Assembly (NCBI RefSeq): GCF_003675325.1
Contig: NZ_CP033073.1
Coordinates: 6,014,001 to 6,078,000, forward strand
Length of the DNA stretch: 64,000 bases
DNA from: Streptomyces dangxiongensis
GTDB lineage: Bacteria > Actinomycetota > Actinomycetes > Streptomycetales > Streptomycetaceae
Reading direction: 5' to 3'
Part shown: one piece after another, positions 1-10,130 of the stretch
Numbering within the stretch: the stretch's first letter is position 1
Layout: each line of letters starts with the position of its first letter
Notes under the pieces: model-generated
Database searches by the model: none
Seen by the model: only the letters and a program-made list of their open reading frames with translations
What the model was told of the DNA's origin: nothing
Made by a program: the position numbers and the translations under genes

Positions 1-227
1 GCGCGGCGATCTCCTTCGCCCTCGGTGACATCCACCCGCACGACGTGGGCCAGGTCCTCGACGAGCAGGGCATCGCGGTCCGTGTGGGGCACCACTGCGC
101 CCGTCCGGTCTGCCTGCGCTACGGAATTCCTGCGACCACGCGAGCGTCGTTCTATCTGTACTCCACGCCGGCCGAGATCGACGCACTGGTCGACGGCCTG
201 GAGCACGTACGGAACTTCTTCGGCTGA
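1..227 (+). CDS. sufS: Cysteine desulfurase SufS, C-terminal end (partial)
   Basis: The window opens inside this gene; only about the last 74 codons are present, read from base 3. The visible part has the SufS/NifS class II signature RVGHHCARP, which carries the catalytic cysteine that takes the persulfide from the PLP-bound cysteine substrate, and ends in the family's usual ...VRNFFG tail. SufS is a cytoplasmic PLP enzyme that frees sulfur from L-cysteine for Fe-S cluster assembly. sufU follows after 16 bases, as in Gram-positive suf operons, so the two are almost surely co-transcribed with a DUF59 gene. Identity is firm although most of the protein lies outside the window. Confidence 0.93.
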   Translation, partial: AAISFALGDIHPHDVGQVLDEQGIAVRVGHHCARPVCLRYGIPATTRASFYLYSTPAEIDALVDGLEHVRNFFG

Positions 228-243
228 GGGGCGTGCTGAAAAG

Positions 244-707
244 GTGAAGCTGGACTCGATGTACCAGGAAGTCATCCTGGACCACTACAAGAACCCGCAC
301 GGGCGTGGTCTGAGGGACGGCGACGCCGAGGTGCACCACGTGAACCCGACGTGCGGCGACGAGATCACCCTCCGCGTGAAGTACGAGGGCTCGACGATCA
401 CGGACGTCTCGTACGAGGGCCAGGGCTGCTCCATCAGCCAGGCCAGCGCGTCGGTCCTGAACGAGCTGCTGGTCGGCAAGGAACTCGCCGAGGCGCAGAA
501 GATCCAGGAGACCTTCCTGGAGCTGATGCAGTCCAAGGGCCGGATCGAGCCCGACGACGCGATGGAGGAGGTCCTGGAGGACGCGGTCGCGTTCGCCGGG
601 GTCTCCAAGTACCCCGCGCGGGTCAAGTGCGCCCTCCTGAGCTGGATGGCGTGGAAGGACGCGACGGCCCAGGCGTTGAACGGCGCCGACGCCGAAAGGA
701 AGACCGC

Positions 708-711
<4 letters not shown>
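244..711 (+). CDS. sufU: SufU, zinc-dependent sulfurtransferase for Fe-S assembly
   Basis: A 155-residue protein read from a GTG; the next in-frame ATG is five codons on, but actinobacterial SufU proteins normally begin VKLDSMYQ, so GTG was kept. SufU receives sulfur from SufS and passes it to the SufBCD scaffold. The three expected cysteines are visible (C37 in PTCGDE, C62 in GQGCSIS, C129 in RVKCALL), together with D39, matching the zinc-binding set of the IscU/SufU fold. It lies 16 bases after sufS and its stop codon overlaps the next start (ATGA), so translation is coupled. Length and motifs agree with the family; no oddities. Confidence 0.95.
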
Positions 712-2514
<1,803 letters not shown>

Positions 2515-2566
2515 TCATGGGTCACTATGGGCGGAGGGGCACCTACGTCAGGTCATGGGAGGCGCC

Positions 2567-2707
2567 ATGAAGCTCGGCAAGGCACTGGCCACCGGGACCG
2601 CCGAGGAGCGGCCGCTCGTCCGCGAGGAGGAGCCGCGGCCCCGCGAGGAGGCCGTCCGCCCCGGACCGGCCGAGCCGGTCCGTGAAGAGGTCCCGGCCGC
2701 CCGATGA
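2567..2707 (+). CDS. Small charged protein, unknown function
   Basis: A 46-residue open frame starting at an ATG with a good ribosome-binding site (GGGAGG six bases upstream). It begins MKLGKALATG and continues as a Glu/Arg/Pro-rich tail without cysteine, signal peptide or membrane segment. Its stop overlaps the next start (ATGA), so it is translationally coupled to the 231-residue cysteine-rich protein. Coupling and the ribosome-binding site make it a real gene. No function is recognised. I considered a peptide precursor but saw no core-like segment or modification enzyme nearby. Confidence 0.6.
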   Translation: MKLGKALATGTAEERPLVREEEPRPREEAVRPGPAEPVREEVPAAR

Positions 2708-3399
2708 GGGCACGGCTCCCGGCCGAACGTCCCACGGAGCCGCCGACCGGATACAAGATCGCCCACCCGGTGCTGTCCCAGGACGGCACCCGGGCCGGGT
2801 TCACCGGCGTGTCGCTCGGCGGCGCGCTGCCGTACGGAGTGCTCGACGACGCCGTCTGCGTCTACGGCCGCCGGCACCGACCGCCCGCGCGCCGGTGCGA
2901 CTGCGGCTTCCACTGCGTGCACGACCGGGCGGCGGCCGAGGCCCTGCTGTGCACCGCCGAACACCGGACGGCCGTCCTGCTGGAGGTCTCCGTCCTCGGC
3001 GCCTACATCCGCTTCGAGCGCGGCTTCCGCTACGCCCGGCAGCGGGTCCGCACGGCCACGGCCGGCCCGTGCGCCTGCGGGATCAGGGCGGTCGCGTTCG
3101 CCGACGCGGGCTGGGGCCGCCCCGGACGGCGTGCCCTCGCCCCGGCCTGCGCGGGCTGCGTGCGGGGCCGCCCCTCCGTCTCCCTCGCGGAGTTCGCCCG
3201 GCTGGCCGGGCAGGGCTTGCGGGTGGTGGCCGGCGGTGCCGGTACGGATTTCGCACCGTCCGGGTCGGCGCTGGCCGCCGAGCCGGGCGTGCCCGAACTC
3301 ATCGCCGAGGCAGCCCTGTTGCAGGCCCGCCTCGACTGGTTGCAGTCCCAGCTCGCGCGCCTCGGCGAACGCGGCACCGGGAGCGGCGCGCACGGCTGA
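2704..3399 (+). CDS. Cysteine-rich conserved protein, unknown function
   Basis: A 231-residue protein, coupled to the small gene before it. It has a cluster of cysteines in metal-site-like spacing: RRCDCGFHCVHD near residues 63-75, CACGIRA near 120, and CAGCVRG near 152, which could hold zinc. The C-terminal ~30 residues (AALLQARLDWLQSQLARLGE) look like an amphipathic helix or short coiled coil. There is no signal peptide or membrane segment, so it is probably cytoplasmic. I do not recognise a characterised family; a small zinc-binding or redox-sensing role is only a guess from the cysteines. Confidence 0.65.
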   Translation: MRARLPAERPTEPPTGYKIAHPVLSQDGTRAGFTGVSLGGALPYGVLDDAVCVYGRRHRPPARRCDCGFHCVHDRAAAEALLCTAEHRTAVLLEVSVLGAYIRFERGFRYARQRVRTATAGPCACGIRAVAFADAGWGRPGRRALAPACAGCVRGRPSVSLAEFARLAGQGLRVVAGGAGTDFAPSGSALAAEPGVPELIAEAALLQARLDWLQSQLARLGERGTGSGAHG

Positions 3400-3452
3400 G
3401 GATCTTCGGCCCGGGTACCCGGAAGCCGCGCTGAGGAAGGAGGCGGACCACC

Positions 3453-3554
3453 GTGACCGCGACCCCGTACGCCCGGCCCACGGCCGGCCCCGAGCGGACA
3501 CCCGGCAGTGCCGGGGCGGACGCCGACGCGAGCAGGGAAAGGGCACACCGATGA
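3453..3554 (+). CDS. 33-residue small ORF, possible remnant of a phage-holin-family gene
   Basis: A GTG start with an excellent ribosome-binding site (AAGGAGG) opens a 33-codon frame whose TGA overlaps the ATG of the DUF3618 gene. The start VTATPYARPTAGPERTPG resembles the first residues of Streptomyces phage-holin-family (DUF1469) proteins, which usually sit just before a DUF3618 gene, but the membrane part is missing. It is therefore either a genuine small leader coupled to the next gene or a DUF1469 gene with its middle deleted. Both readings are inference. Confidence 0.4.
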   Translation: MTATPYARPTAGPERTPGSAGADADASRERAHR

Positions 3555-4084
3555 CGGACACGAACCCGCACGGCTCGGGCGCCAAGGGCCCCGACGAGCT
3601 GCGGCAGCAGATCGAACAGACCAGGAGCCGACTCGGCGACACCGTCGCCCAGTTGGCGGACAGGGCCGATGTGAAAGGCCGGGCCCGGGCGCGGACCGCC
3701 GATCTCAAGGACAAGGCCGGTGCCATGACCGTGCAGCTACGCGAGAGCGCCGCGCACGCGGGGCACGGCGTGCAGGGCCAGGCGGCCCGGGCGGGGCACC
3801 TGGTCCAGGACCGTGCCGTGCGGGCCGGCCACGGCGCGCAGGAACGGATGACGCGGGCCGGTCATCGGGTGCAGGAGCGGGCCGTGGAGAGCGGGCACTC
3901 CCTCCAGGAACGGGCGGCGCGGGCCGGACGCACCGTGGAGGACGACCAGCGGGTGCCGCGCCCGGTGCGGTCCGCCGCGGGCGCCGCGCTGCGGCACCCG
4001 GGGCCCGCACTGCTCGCGGGCGCGGTGGGCGCCGCCGCCGTCACCGGGGCCGTGCTCTGGTACCGGGCCGGCCGCCAAGGGTGA
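3551..4084 (+). CDS. DUF3618 protein with C-terminal membrane anchor
   Basis: A 177-residue protein. Residues ~15-45 (DELRQQIEQTRSRLGDTVAQ) match the DUF3618 signature. A long repeated amphipathic section follows, with a recurring unit like RAGHxxQERA at least five times between residues ~68 and 125, typical of apolipoprotein-like coiled helices. It ends in one hydrophobic helix (LLAGAVGAAAVTGAVLWY) that should anchor it in the membrane. Its start overlaps the 33-codon frame before it, and a strong terminator follows. The function of DUF3618 proteins is not established; a role in envelope or membrane organisation is plausible. Confidence 0.8.
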   Translation: MTDTNPHGSGAKGPDELRQQIEQTRSRLGDTVAQLADRADVKGRARARTADLKDKAGAMTVQLRESAAHAGHGVQGQAARAGHLVQDRAVRAGHGAQERMTRAGHRVQERAVESGHSLQERAARAGRTVEDDQRVPRPVRSAAGAALRHPGPALLAGAVGAAAVTGAVLWYRAGRQG

Positions 4085-4115
4085 GCGCGGGCCGGCGGGG
4101 CCGGTGGGCGTCGAA

Positions 4116-4157
4116 CGGCGGGGCCGGCCGGGCGGAGGTGCCCGGCCGGCCCCGCCG
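4116..4157. terminator. Bidirectional terminator between convergent genes
   Basis: Perfect 18-bp inverted repeat (CGGCGGGGCCGGCCGGGC and its complement) with a 6-base loop, lying in the 80-bp gap between the ends of two convergent genes. It can serve both strands. Confidence 0.85.
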
Positions 4158-4164
4158 TGCCGTA

Positions 4165-5991
4165 CTACGGACGGAACCGCAGCACCTGCGGGTCGTGGTC
4201 GCTGATCTGGTCGTTGAACTCCGAGTTGATGTGCACGCTGTCGTACTCGAAGTCGCAGCCGCGCCGGATCGCCGGGCTGATCAGGATCTGGTCCAGGACC
4301 TGCTCGTTGCCCTGGTAGTCGTACGTGTACCGCTCGCTCCTCGGCAGCGACTTGATCGCCGACCACAGTTCGCCGTCGCCCTCGAGGATCTCCGCGGTGC
4401 CGGAGAACTCGAAGTCGTTCATGTCGCCGAGCGCGATGACGTCGGCGTTCTTCTGCGCGGACAGGATGTCCTTGACGAACGCGTTCACCGCCGTGGCCTG
4501 CGCGTGCCGCTGGATCTCCGAGCTGCGCACCGGCGGCTGGTACTGCGCGGCCAGACCCTGGTCGCCGCCCTTGGAGTTGAGGTGGTTGGCGATCACGAAG
4601 ACGGTCCTGCCGCGGAAGACGAACTCGCCGGCGAGCGGCTTGCGGCTGCTCTTCCAGGCCGCGTTCGACGGGTCGATCCGTCCCGGGGAGATCGTCAGCC
4701 GCGCCTTGCCGTGCACCTCGGTGACACCGGCCGGGGTGGTCGCGTCGCCGCCCGCGCGGTCCGTGAAGGACACCCGCTCGGGGTTGAACAGGAACACCTG
4801 GCGGATGTTGCCGCCGGGCTCGCCGCCGTCCTGGTCGTTGACCGGGTCGATCGTGCGCCAGTCGTACCTGGGGCCGCCCGCCGCGACGATCGCGTCGATC
4901 AGCTTGCGCACGGTCTCGCCGGAGCCGACCGTGCCGTCGTCCTTGGCGCCGTTGTCGTCCTGGATCTCCTCCAGGGACACGATGTCGGGCGACCGCAGGT
5001 TGTTCACGATCGCGGAGGCGTGCGAGGCGAAGGTGGTGTCCGACGGGTCGAGGTTCTCGACGTTGTACGTCGCCACCGCCAGCTCGCGGCCCGACTGCCG
5101 CCGTGTCGTCTCGCGCTGGAGGCCACCGCTCTCCAGTGTGCCGAGCGTGCTCGCCACCAGGGTGTAGCCGCCGAACTGGTTGAAGTCCAGCGGGCCCGTG
5201 GTGGTGCCCCCCAGGGTGTCGCCGACGTTCGCCTTCGGGAAGTCGGCGGTTGCGCCCAGCGACTGTATCTGGAGCCGGCCGGTGTTCTGGGAGTCGTAGG
5301 AGCCGTACACCGTGCCGCCGCGGCGGTTGCGGTGCTCGTGCGGCTTCACCGTGACCCACAGCTCGCTGTACGGGTCGGTCGCCGTCACCACCCGGGCGTC
5401 GTGGACCTGGACCGTCATGCCCTCCAGGGACTCGTAGTAGTCCAGGGCGTACGCCGACGGGTCGAGGGTGAGGCCGTTGACGGAGCCGTTCGCCGCGGTG
5501 TCGCCGGCCGGGCTGTACGCGTCCGGCACCGCGTCCTCGTCGACGACGGCCGGCGCCGGGACGGCGTTGCCGGAGGAGACGGTGGTGACCACCGGCTTGG
5601 TGATCTCCGTCACCGACTGGTTGCCGGACGAGGTGCCGCCCGGGACGTACTCGGAGACCGTGCCGGTCACCGTGACCGAGTCGCCGACGGCGGCCTTCGG
5701 CGCGGAGCTGGTGAAGACGAACACGCCCTCGCTGGTCGCGGGGTTCTCGTCGGGGGTGGCGTCCTGCATCCAGAAGCCCTTGGAGGAACCGTACGTGCGC
5801 GTGGCCGTGACGATGCCGGGCACGTCCGACACCTTCTGCCCGGCGAACGGGGACACCCGGGTCGTGCCCTGGACGTCGTGGATGCGCACCGCGTCGGCGT
5901 GCGCGGGCGAGGTGAGGACGACGGCCGACGCTGCGGAACAGACGGCGGCGACGGTGAGCGCGGCGAGGCGCGCGGAAGACCTGCTCGGCAA
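4165..5991 (-). CDS. Secreted endonuclease/exonuclease/phosphatase-family nuclease (ExeM/NucH type)
   Basis: A 608-residue exported protein. The start was set at TTG 5991 because GGAGGG stands seven bases before it and it gives a clean signal peptide (PSRSSARLAALTVAAVC... cut after SPAHA). Residues ~35-190 form an OB-like/LTD-type module found in extracellular nucleases, with VRIHDVQGT near the start. From ~residue 290 comes the EEP nuclease fold: VATYNVENLDPSD, DIVSLEEIQD, the NHLNSKGGDQG loop, DVIALGDMNDFE and the closing ISDHDPQVLRF, which supply the metal and catalytic residues. It should degrade extracellular DNA. It has its own upstream region and ends at a bidirectional terminator. Confidence 0.88.
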   Translation of the reverse strand: MPSRSSARLAALTVAAVCSAASAVVLTSPAHADAVRIHDVQGTTRVSPFAGQKVSDVPGIVTATRTYGSSKGFWMQDATPDENPATSEGVFVFTSSAPKAAVGDSVTVTGTVSEYVPGGTSSGNQSVTEITKPVVTTVSSGNAVPAPAVVDEDAVPDAYSPAGDTAANGSVNGLTLDPSAYALDYYESLEGMTVQVHDARVVTATDPYSELWVTVKPHEHRNRRGGTVYGSYDSQNTGRLQIQSLGATADFPKANVGDTLGGTTTGPLDFNQFGGYTLVASTLGTLESGGLQRETTRRQSGRELAVATYNVENLDPSDTTFASHASAIVNNLRSPDIVSLEEIQDDNGAKDDGTVGSGETVRKLIDAIVAAGGPRYDWRTIDPVNDQDGGEPGGNIRQVFLFNPERVSFTDRAGGDATTPAGVTEVHGKARLTISPGRIDPSNAAWKSSRKPLAGEFVFRGRTVFVIANHLNSKGGDQGLAAQYQPPVRSSEIQRHAQATAVNAFVKDILSAQKNADVIALGDMNDFEFSGTAEILEGDGELWSAIKSLPRSERYTYDYQGNEQVLDQILISPAIRRGCDFEYDSVHINSEFNDQISDHDPQVLRFRP

Positions 5992-6101
5992 GGGGATCCC
6001 TCCGGGGACGTGCGTGAGCGCCGGGACGAGGGTGGAACGGGAGCGTGCCGGGCCGGTGGCCCTCTGTGACACGCGCAGAGCCGAGTGAACAGTTGTCCCC
6101 C

Positions 6102-6144
6102 CAACTTCTACGCGCGTCAATCTCCTGCCTGGCACGGGAAGTTG
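6102..6144. promoter_or_regulatory. Inverted repeat in divergent promoter region
   Basis: CAACTTC at 6102-6108 and GAAGTTG at 6138-6144 form a 7-bp inverted repeat 29 bases apart, between the divergent nuclease gene and the gene at 6258. It could be a regulator site; the rest of the gap (5992-6257) shows only weak promoter-like sequence. Confidence 0.3.
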
Positions 6145-6211
6145 TCAAGGTTTCGGCCATGTACGGCGGTGGGCGCGGGAGTGAACCGGGTGGCATGGGT
6201 GGAAATCCGTC

Positions 6212-6217
6212 TAGGCT
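6212..6217 (+). promoter_or_regulatory. Possible -10 box for the gene at 6258
   Basis: TAGGCT lies 40 bases before the ATG at 6258, which has its own ribosome-binding site (GAGGAG). No clear -35 element was found, so this is a tentative assignment. Confidence 0.4.
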
Positions 6218-6257
6218 GAGGGGTTGAGTCCGTTCACGGTCCGAGGAGAACCAGCCG

Positions 6258-7686
6258 ATGTCAGACAGCTCCCCCCTGCCGCCCGCGCGGCTGCGCCCCG
6301 AAGCGGAGCTGGCGCGTGCCGCGCTGTCCACGCCGCTGCTCTCCCGGGCGGCCCGCCTCGCCCACTGGGCCGGGCCCGCCACCCGCGTGGACGCCGGCGG
6401 TTCACTGGCCGAGGAACAGTTGCCGGCCGCCGTCGAGCTGCTGGACCTCAGCGGCGACGACGCCGCCGCGCACGCCGGCGAGGCCTGGCGCGCCGCCCTG
6501 GACGCCGGACTGGTGGAGATCGCGGACGAGGAGGCCGGCACCGTCCGGACGGGCGAGGAGCTGAAGCTGCTCACCGCCGGCTCCCCGCAGGACGTGCTCA
6601 CCGTGTGGCGCGCCGCGCTGGAGACCGCGCTCGCCGACGCGAGCGTGCCCGACCTGGACGACCTGGTCGACGCGCTGGACCAGGGCGGCGAGGTCGATTT
6701 CTCGTCACTCGGCTGGGACCCGGAGGCCGAGGCGGAGTTCCTCGACGGCGTCCTCGGCAACCTGTACCTCCTGACCGTCGGTGAGGAGAATCCCGTCGGG
6801 GGCCCCGTGCCGCTGCCCGCCCTCGCCGCCTCGGTGATCGTGCCCAGCGGGATGGGTGAACCCACCAACGACGTCCTTGAACAGGTGTCCGACGCGATGA
6901 TGCGGCTGGACGACCAGTTCCGGGTGCTGGAACCGGTCGGGCTGGTGGAGTACCAGCCGGTGGACGAGGCGCTGATGTCGGACGCCGACGAGGAGCCCGC
7001 CGCGCCGGTGGACGACACCGACGTCTCCCGCTACGGCATGGTCCGGCTCACCCCGCTCGGCGTGTACGGGCTGCGGGCACGGCTGCTGGAGGCCGGGTTC
7101 GACGCGCCGGCCGTCGGCGACCTGGCCGACGCCGGCGCGGACGCGCTGCTCGACGGCACCGCCACGGTACGGGCAGCACGCCGCCCGGGCCGAGACCGGG
7201 CAGTGGCTCGACCGTCGCGAACCTCTCGCCGCGGCAAGGGAGTTGCTGAGGGCGGCGCGGGGCGCGGACGCGGCTGCGCCGCTGCGCAGGCTGCGCTGCC
7301 AGCAGGCGCTGTCGCTGGTGGGCATCGAGGCCGAGCCGGCGCTGCGCGAGGTGCTGGACGACCCCGAACTGGGCGGGCTGGCGCGGGTGTGGCTGAGCGA
7401 GCGGGGCGCCGAAGGGGTGCCCGCACCGTCGCAGGAGATGGTGTTCTGGCTCACCGTCGACACGGTGGCCGCGCAACTGGCGGCCGAGGGCAACTCCGAG
7501 GAGCTCCAGGCACTGGTGGAGGGTCTCGCCTCCCGGCACAGCGGGTTCTTCGCCGCGGCCTGGCGGGTGGAGCACCCCGCCACCGCGGACGTGCTGGAGG
7601 CGATGGGACGGTTGCACCCGGACAAGAAGGTGGCGAAGGAGGCACGCAAGGCCGCGTTCAAGGCCCGGTCCCAGCAGGCCGGTTGA
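6258..7686 (+). pseudogene. Conserved actinobacterial protein, broken by a frameshift
   Basis: The first ~304 codons (from MSDSSPLPPARLRPEAELAR) and the last ~170 codons (YGQHAARAETGQWLDRREPL to KARSQQAG) are both well formed, but they lie in different frames that meet at about 7165-7168. One extra base (or two missing) after GDGTAT would restore a ~475-residue protein. The family appears to be a cytoplasmic, Leu/Ala/Glu-rich alpha-helical protein with HEAT-like character at the C-terminus (LVGIEAEPALREVLDDPELG); I do not know its function. Without the missing frame the product ends at 8027 with a meaningless tail. A sequencing error is a fair alternative to true decay. Confidence 0.7.
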
Positions 7687-7781
7687 GACGGGGCCGGTGG
7701 CGGCGGTCCCGACCTGGGCCCCGGCCGGCCACGGGGCGGTGCGTACGGGTTCTTGAACAGGGACCTTCGAAGTACCCCGGT

Positions 7782-7803
7782 GTTCAGACCGTGTTCAACA
7801 CCG
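7782..7803 (+). promoter_or_regulatory. PHO box (PhoP binding site) upstream of the phosphatase
   Basis: Two adjacent 11-base direct repeats, GTTCAGACCGT and GTTCAACACCG, fit the Streptomyces PHO-box unit (G-T/G-TCA core repeated every 11 bases). They lie 73 bases before the ATG of the PhoX-like gene, the expected place for activation by phosphorylated PhoP under phosphate limitation. Confidence 0.7.
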
Positions 7804-7875
7804 GGCGGGAGCGTGTGCGCCGAACCGAGGCCCGCCACCCTCCACGGCACCGCCACCGTCGTCACAGGAGACACC

Positions 7876-9330
7876 ATGTCGCTCACCCGCAGGGACTTCG
7901 CCAGAAAATCCGCGATCACCGGTGCCGGGGTCGCCCTGGCGGGCAGCGTCGGCGCGCTCGCCACCGCGCCGAACGCTCTGGCCGCCACGGACACCGACAG
8001 CGCTCAGGCGCGGTCCGCGCACGGTGACCACCACCACGGTGTCGGCTACGGCCCGTTGATCCCCGACCCGGACGGCATCCTCGCCCTGCCCGCGGGCTTC
8101 ACGTACGAGATCGTCACCTACAGCGGCAGGACCAAGCTGGAGTCCGGCGAGTTCACCCCGTCCAACCACGACGGCACCGCCACCTTCGACGGCCCGCGCG
8201 GCACCACCCTGCTGGTCAACAACCACGAGCTGGCCGGTGCCCGCGCCCAGTGGCCGCACCCGGTGCCGCTCGTCGAGGGCCTCGTCTACGACCCGGCGGC
8301 GGCCGGCGGCTGCACCGTCGTCGAGGTCCGCCGCGGCGGCCAGGTCGCCGAGTGGGTGGGCATCGCCGGCACCGCCACCAACTGCGCGGGTGGCAGCACC
8401 CCCTGGGGCACCTGGCTGACCTGCGAGGAGACCGAGGACAAGGCCGGCAAGAACGGCTTCACCAAGGACCACGGCTACGTCTTCGAGGTCGACCCGGAGG
8501 ACCGCCGGGCCAACCGCGACCCGAAGCCCGTCAAGGCCCTCGGCCGCTACGCCCACGAGGCCGTCGTCGTCGACCCGCGGCGCGGCCACCTCTACCTCAC
8601 CGAGGACGCCGCCGGCCCCAACGGCCTGTTCTACCGCTGGACCCCGCCGGAGGGCTTCCGCCACGGCCGCGGCCGGCTGCGCACCCTCGCCGACGACGCG
8701 GGGGTGCTCCAGGCCTTCAAGTGCTTCGACTCCGGTGGCAAGTTCGTCGACGACCTCTCCCGCGCCACGAGCATCGGCACCGTCTACGGCGTCGACTGGG
8801 TGGACGTCCCGGACCGCGACGCCAGGACGGTCTCCACCCGCAAGCAGTTCACCGACGGCCAGATCACCCGCGCCCGCAAGCTGGAGGGCATGTGGTGGGG
8901 CGACGGCGGCGTCTACGTCGTCTCCTCCTTCGCCCGCTCGGAGAGCCCGGTCCAGCACGACGGCCAGGTCTGGTTCTACGACCCCAAGCGCCGCACGCTG
9001 ACCCTGAAGGTGCTGTTCGGCGTGAACCCGGACCCGTCCGCCGACGGCGCCTTCGACGGCCCCGACAACATCACCGTCTCGCCGTACGGCGGCCTGGTCA
9101 TCGCCGAGGACGGCGAGGGCGTCCAGCACCTGTTCGGCGCCACCGAGAGCGGCCGGACCTACCCGATCGCCCGCAACGAGATGAACATGGGCACCGCCGA
9201 GGAGCCGGAGTACAGCGAGTTCACCGGCGTCACCTTCTCGCCCGACGGCCGGACCCTGTTCGCCAACATCCAGACGCCGGGCATCATGCTCGCCATCACC
9301 GGCCCCTGGAAGCGGCAGAAGCGCGGCTGA
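7876..9330 (+). CDS. PhoX-family (DUF839) secreted phosphatase
   Basis: A 484-residue Tat-exported protein. The start is the ATG with AGGAG six bases upstream; the open frame upstream is not coding. The N-terminus SLTRRDFARKS followed by a hydrophobic stretch and ALAA is a twin-arginine signal. The body is a DUF839 beta-propeller of the PhoX group, with NNHELAGA near residue 116, GGSTPWGTWLTCEET (~173-187), GRYAHEAVVVDP (~224) and DGPDNITVSPYGGLVIAEDGEG-like segments. PhoX enzymes are calcium/iron-dependent alkaline phosphatases that free phosphate from organic esters outside the cell. The PHO box just upstream supports this role. A terminator follows. Confidence 0.88.
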   Translation: MSLTRRDFARKSAITGAGVALAGSVGALATAPNALAATDTDSAQARSAHGDHHHGVGYGPLIPDPDGILALPAGFTYEIVTYSGRTKLESGEFTPSNHDGTATFDGPRGTTLLVNNHELAGARAQWPHPVPLVEGLVYDPAAAGGCTVVEVRRGGQVAEWVGIAGTATNCAGGSTPWGTWLTCEETEDKAGKNGFTKDHGYVFEVDPEDRRANRDPKPVKALGRYAHEAVVVDPRRGHLYLTEDAAGPNGLFYRWTPPEGFRHGRGRLRTLADDAGVLQAFKCFDSGGKFVDDLSRATSIGTVYGVDWVDVPDRDARTVSTRKQFTDGQITRARKLEGMWWGDGGVYVVSSFARSESPVQHDGQVWFYDPKRRTLTLKVLFGVNPDPSADGAFDGPDNITVSPYGGLVIAEDGEGVQHLFGATESGRTYPIARNEMNMGTAEEPEYSEFTGVTFSPDGRTLFANIQTPGIMLAITGPWKRQKRG

Positions 9331-9367
9331 CCCGCACGCCGCACCACCTGGGCCCGCGACGCCCCGC

Positions 9368-9403
9368 GGCCCCCTCCCGGAGTGCCGTCCACTCCGGGGG
9401 GCC
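9368..9403 (+). terminator. Terminator after the phosphatase gene
   Basis: GGCCCCCtccCGGAGTG pairs with CACTCCGGGGGGCC across a 5-base loop with a 3-base bulge, 38 bases beyond the stop codon. A stable G+C hairpin without a T-run, as is common in this genus. Confidence 0.65.
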
Positions 9404-9505
9404 GAGGGTCCGTCTCCCGCCACCGGCCGGTGCGGACCGGCCAGCAGGCGCTCGATAGGATCCGGGGGAAGTCGCCGGTTCGGCGGCTCGGCAGGGAGTT
9501 GCTGG

Positions 9506-10084
9506 ATGACGCGGGTCAGACCCATGCGCGCGGACGCCCGGCGCAATCACGAGCGCCTGCTGGCGGTGGCGGCGGAGGCCTTCGCCGAGCAGGGGGAGAA
9601 CGCCTCGCTCGACCGGATCGCCAGACGGGCGGGCGTCGGCTCGGGCACGCTCTACCGGCACTTCCCGACCCGGCAGGCGCTGCTGGAGGCGGCGTACGTG
9701 GACCGGATCGAGGCGCTGGGCCGCCGGGCCGACGCACTTGCCGGGGAGCTGCCGCCGGGCGAGGCGCTGACGGAGTGGCTGAACGAGCTGTGCCTCGCCA
9801 CGATCGAGCTGCGGGGCATGAAGGCCCTGCTGGGGGCGGCGGTCACGGACGGCGCCCCGACGGCGCCGACGGCGTGCGGCGTGGCCTGCGGTACGGCGGT
9901 GAAGGGCGCGGCGGGCCGGCTCGTGGAAGCGGCGCAGGCGGACGGCGCACTGCGGGCCGACCTGGAGCCGGTGGAGATCCTGCGGCTGGCGCACGGGATG
10001 GCCACGGCGTCGGAGCTGGCGGACGAACCCGGCAAGGAGATCCGCCGCTGCCTGATCCTGCTGACGGAGGGCCTGCGGCCGTAG
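9506..10084 (+). CDS. TetR-family transcriptional regulator
   Basis: A 192-residue protein with an N-terminal TetR helix-turn-helix (ADARRNHERLLAVAAEAFAE, then SLDRIARRAGVGSGTLYRHF at about residues 34-53) and a C-terminal ligand/dimer domain of the TetR_C type. The ATG has GGGAG seven bases upstream, and a possible -10 box (TAGGAT) lies at 9456-9461. It stands alone: the phosphatase before it ends in a terminator and the TerD gene after it is convergent. Its target and ligand cannot be told from the sequence; TetR genes often act on themselves or on an adjacent divergent gene, but none is divergent here. Confidence 0.92.
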   Translation: MTRVRPMRADARRNHERLLAVAAEAFAEQGENASLDRIARRAGVGSGTLYRHFPTRQALLEAAYVDRIEALGRRADALAGELPPGEALTEWLNELCLATIELRGMKALLGAAVTDGAPTAPTACGVACGTAVKGAAGRLVEAAQADGALRADLEPVEILRLAHGMATASELADEPGKEIRRCLILLTEGLRP

Positions 10085-10108
10085 CCCCGCGCCCGGAGGA
10101 GCGCGGGG
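10085..10108. terminator. Terminator between convergent tetR and terD genes
   Basis: CCCCGCGC pairs perfectly with GCGCGGGG around an 8-base loop, directly after the TetR gene stop and 23 bases from the end of the convergent TerD gene. Confidence 0.7.
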
Positions 10109-10130
10109 AACCGCGTGATCAGCCGGCGCG

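Noticed and set aside
2567..2707. Small ORF as a RiPP precursor peptide
   Set aside because: No cysteine, serine-rich core or modification enzyme next to it; it is coupled to an unrelated conserved protein.
3737..7018. Open frame of about 1,090 codons on the minus strand
   Set aside because: It is antisense to several well-identified genes, is Arg/Gly/Pro-rich and has no domain; long empty frames are common at this G+C content.
7155..7175. Programmed ribosomal frameshift in the broken conserved gene
   Set aside because: No slippery heptamer or following pseudoknot is evident, and related genes are expected to be continuous.
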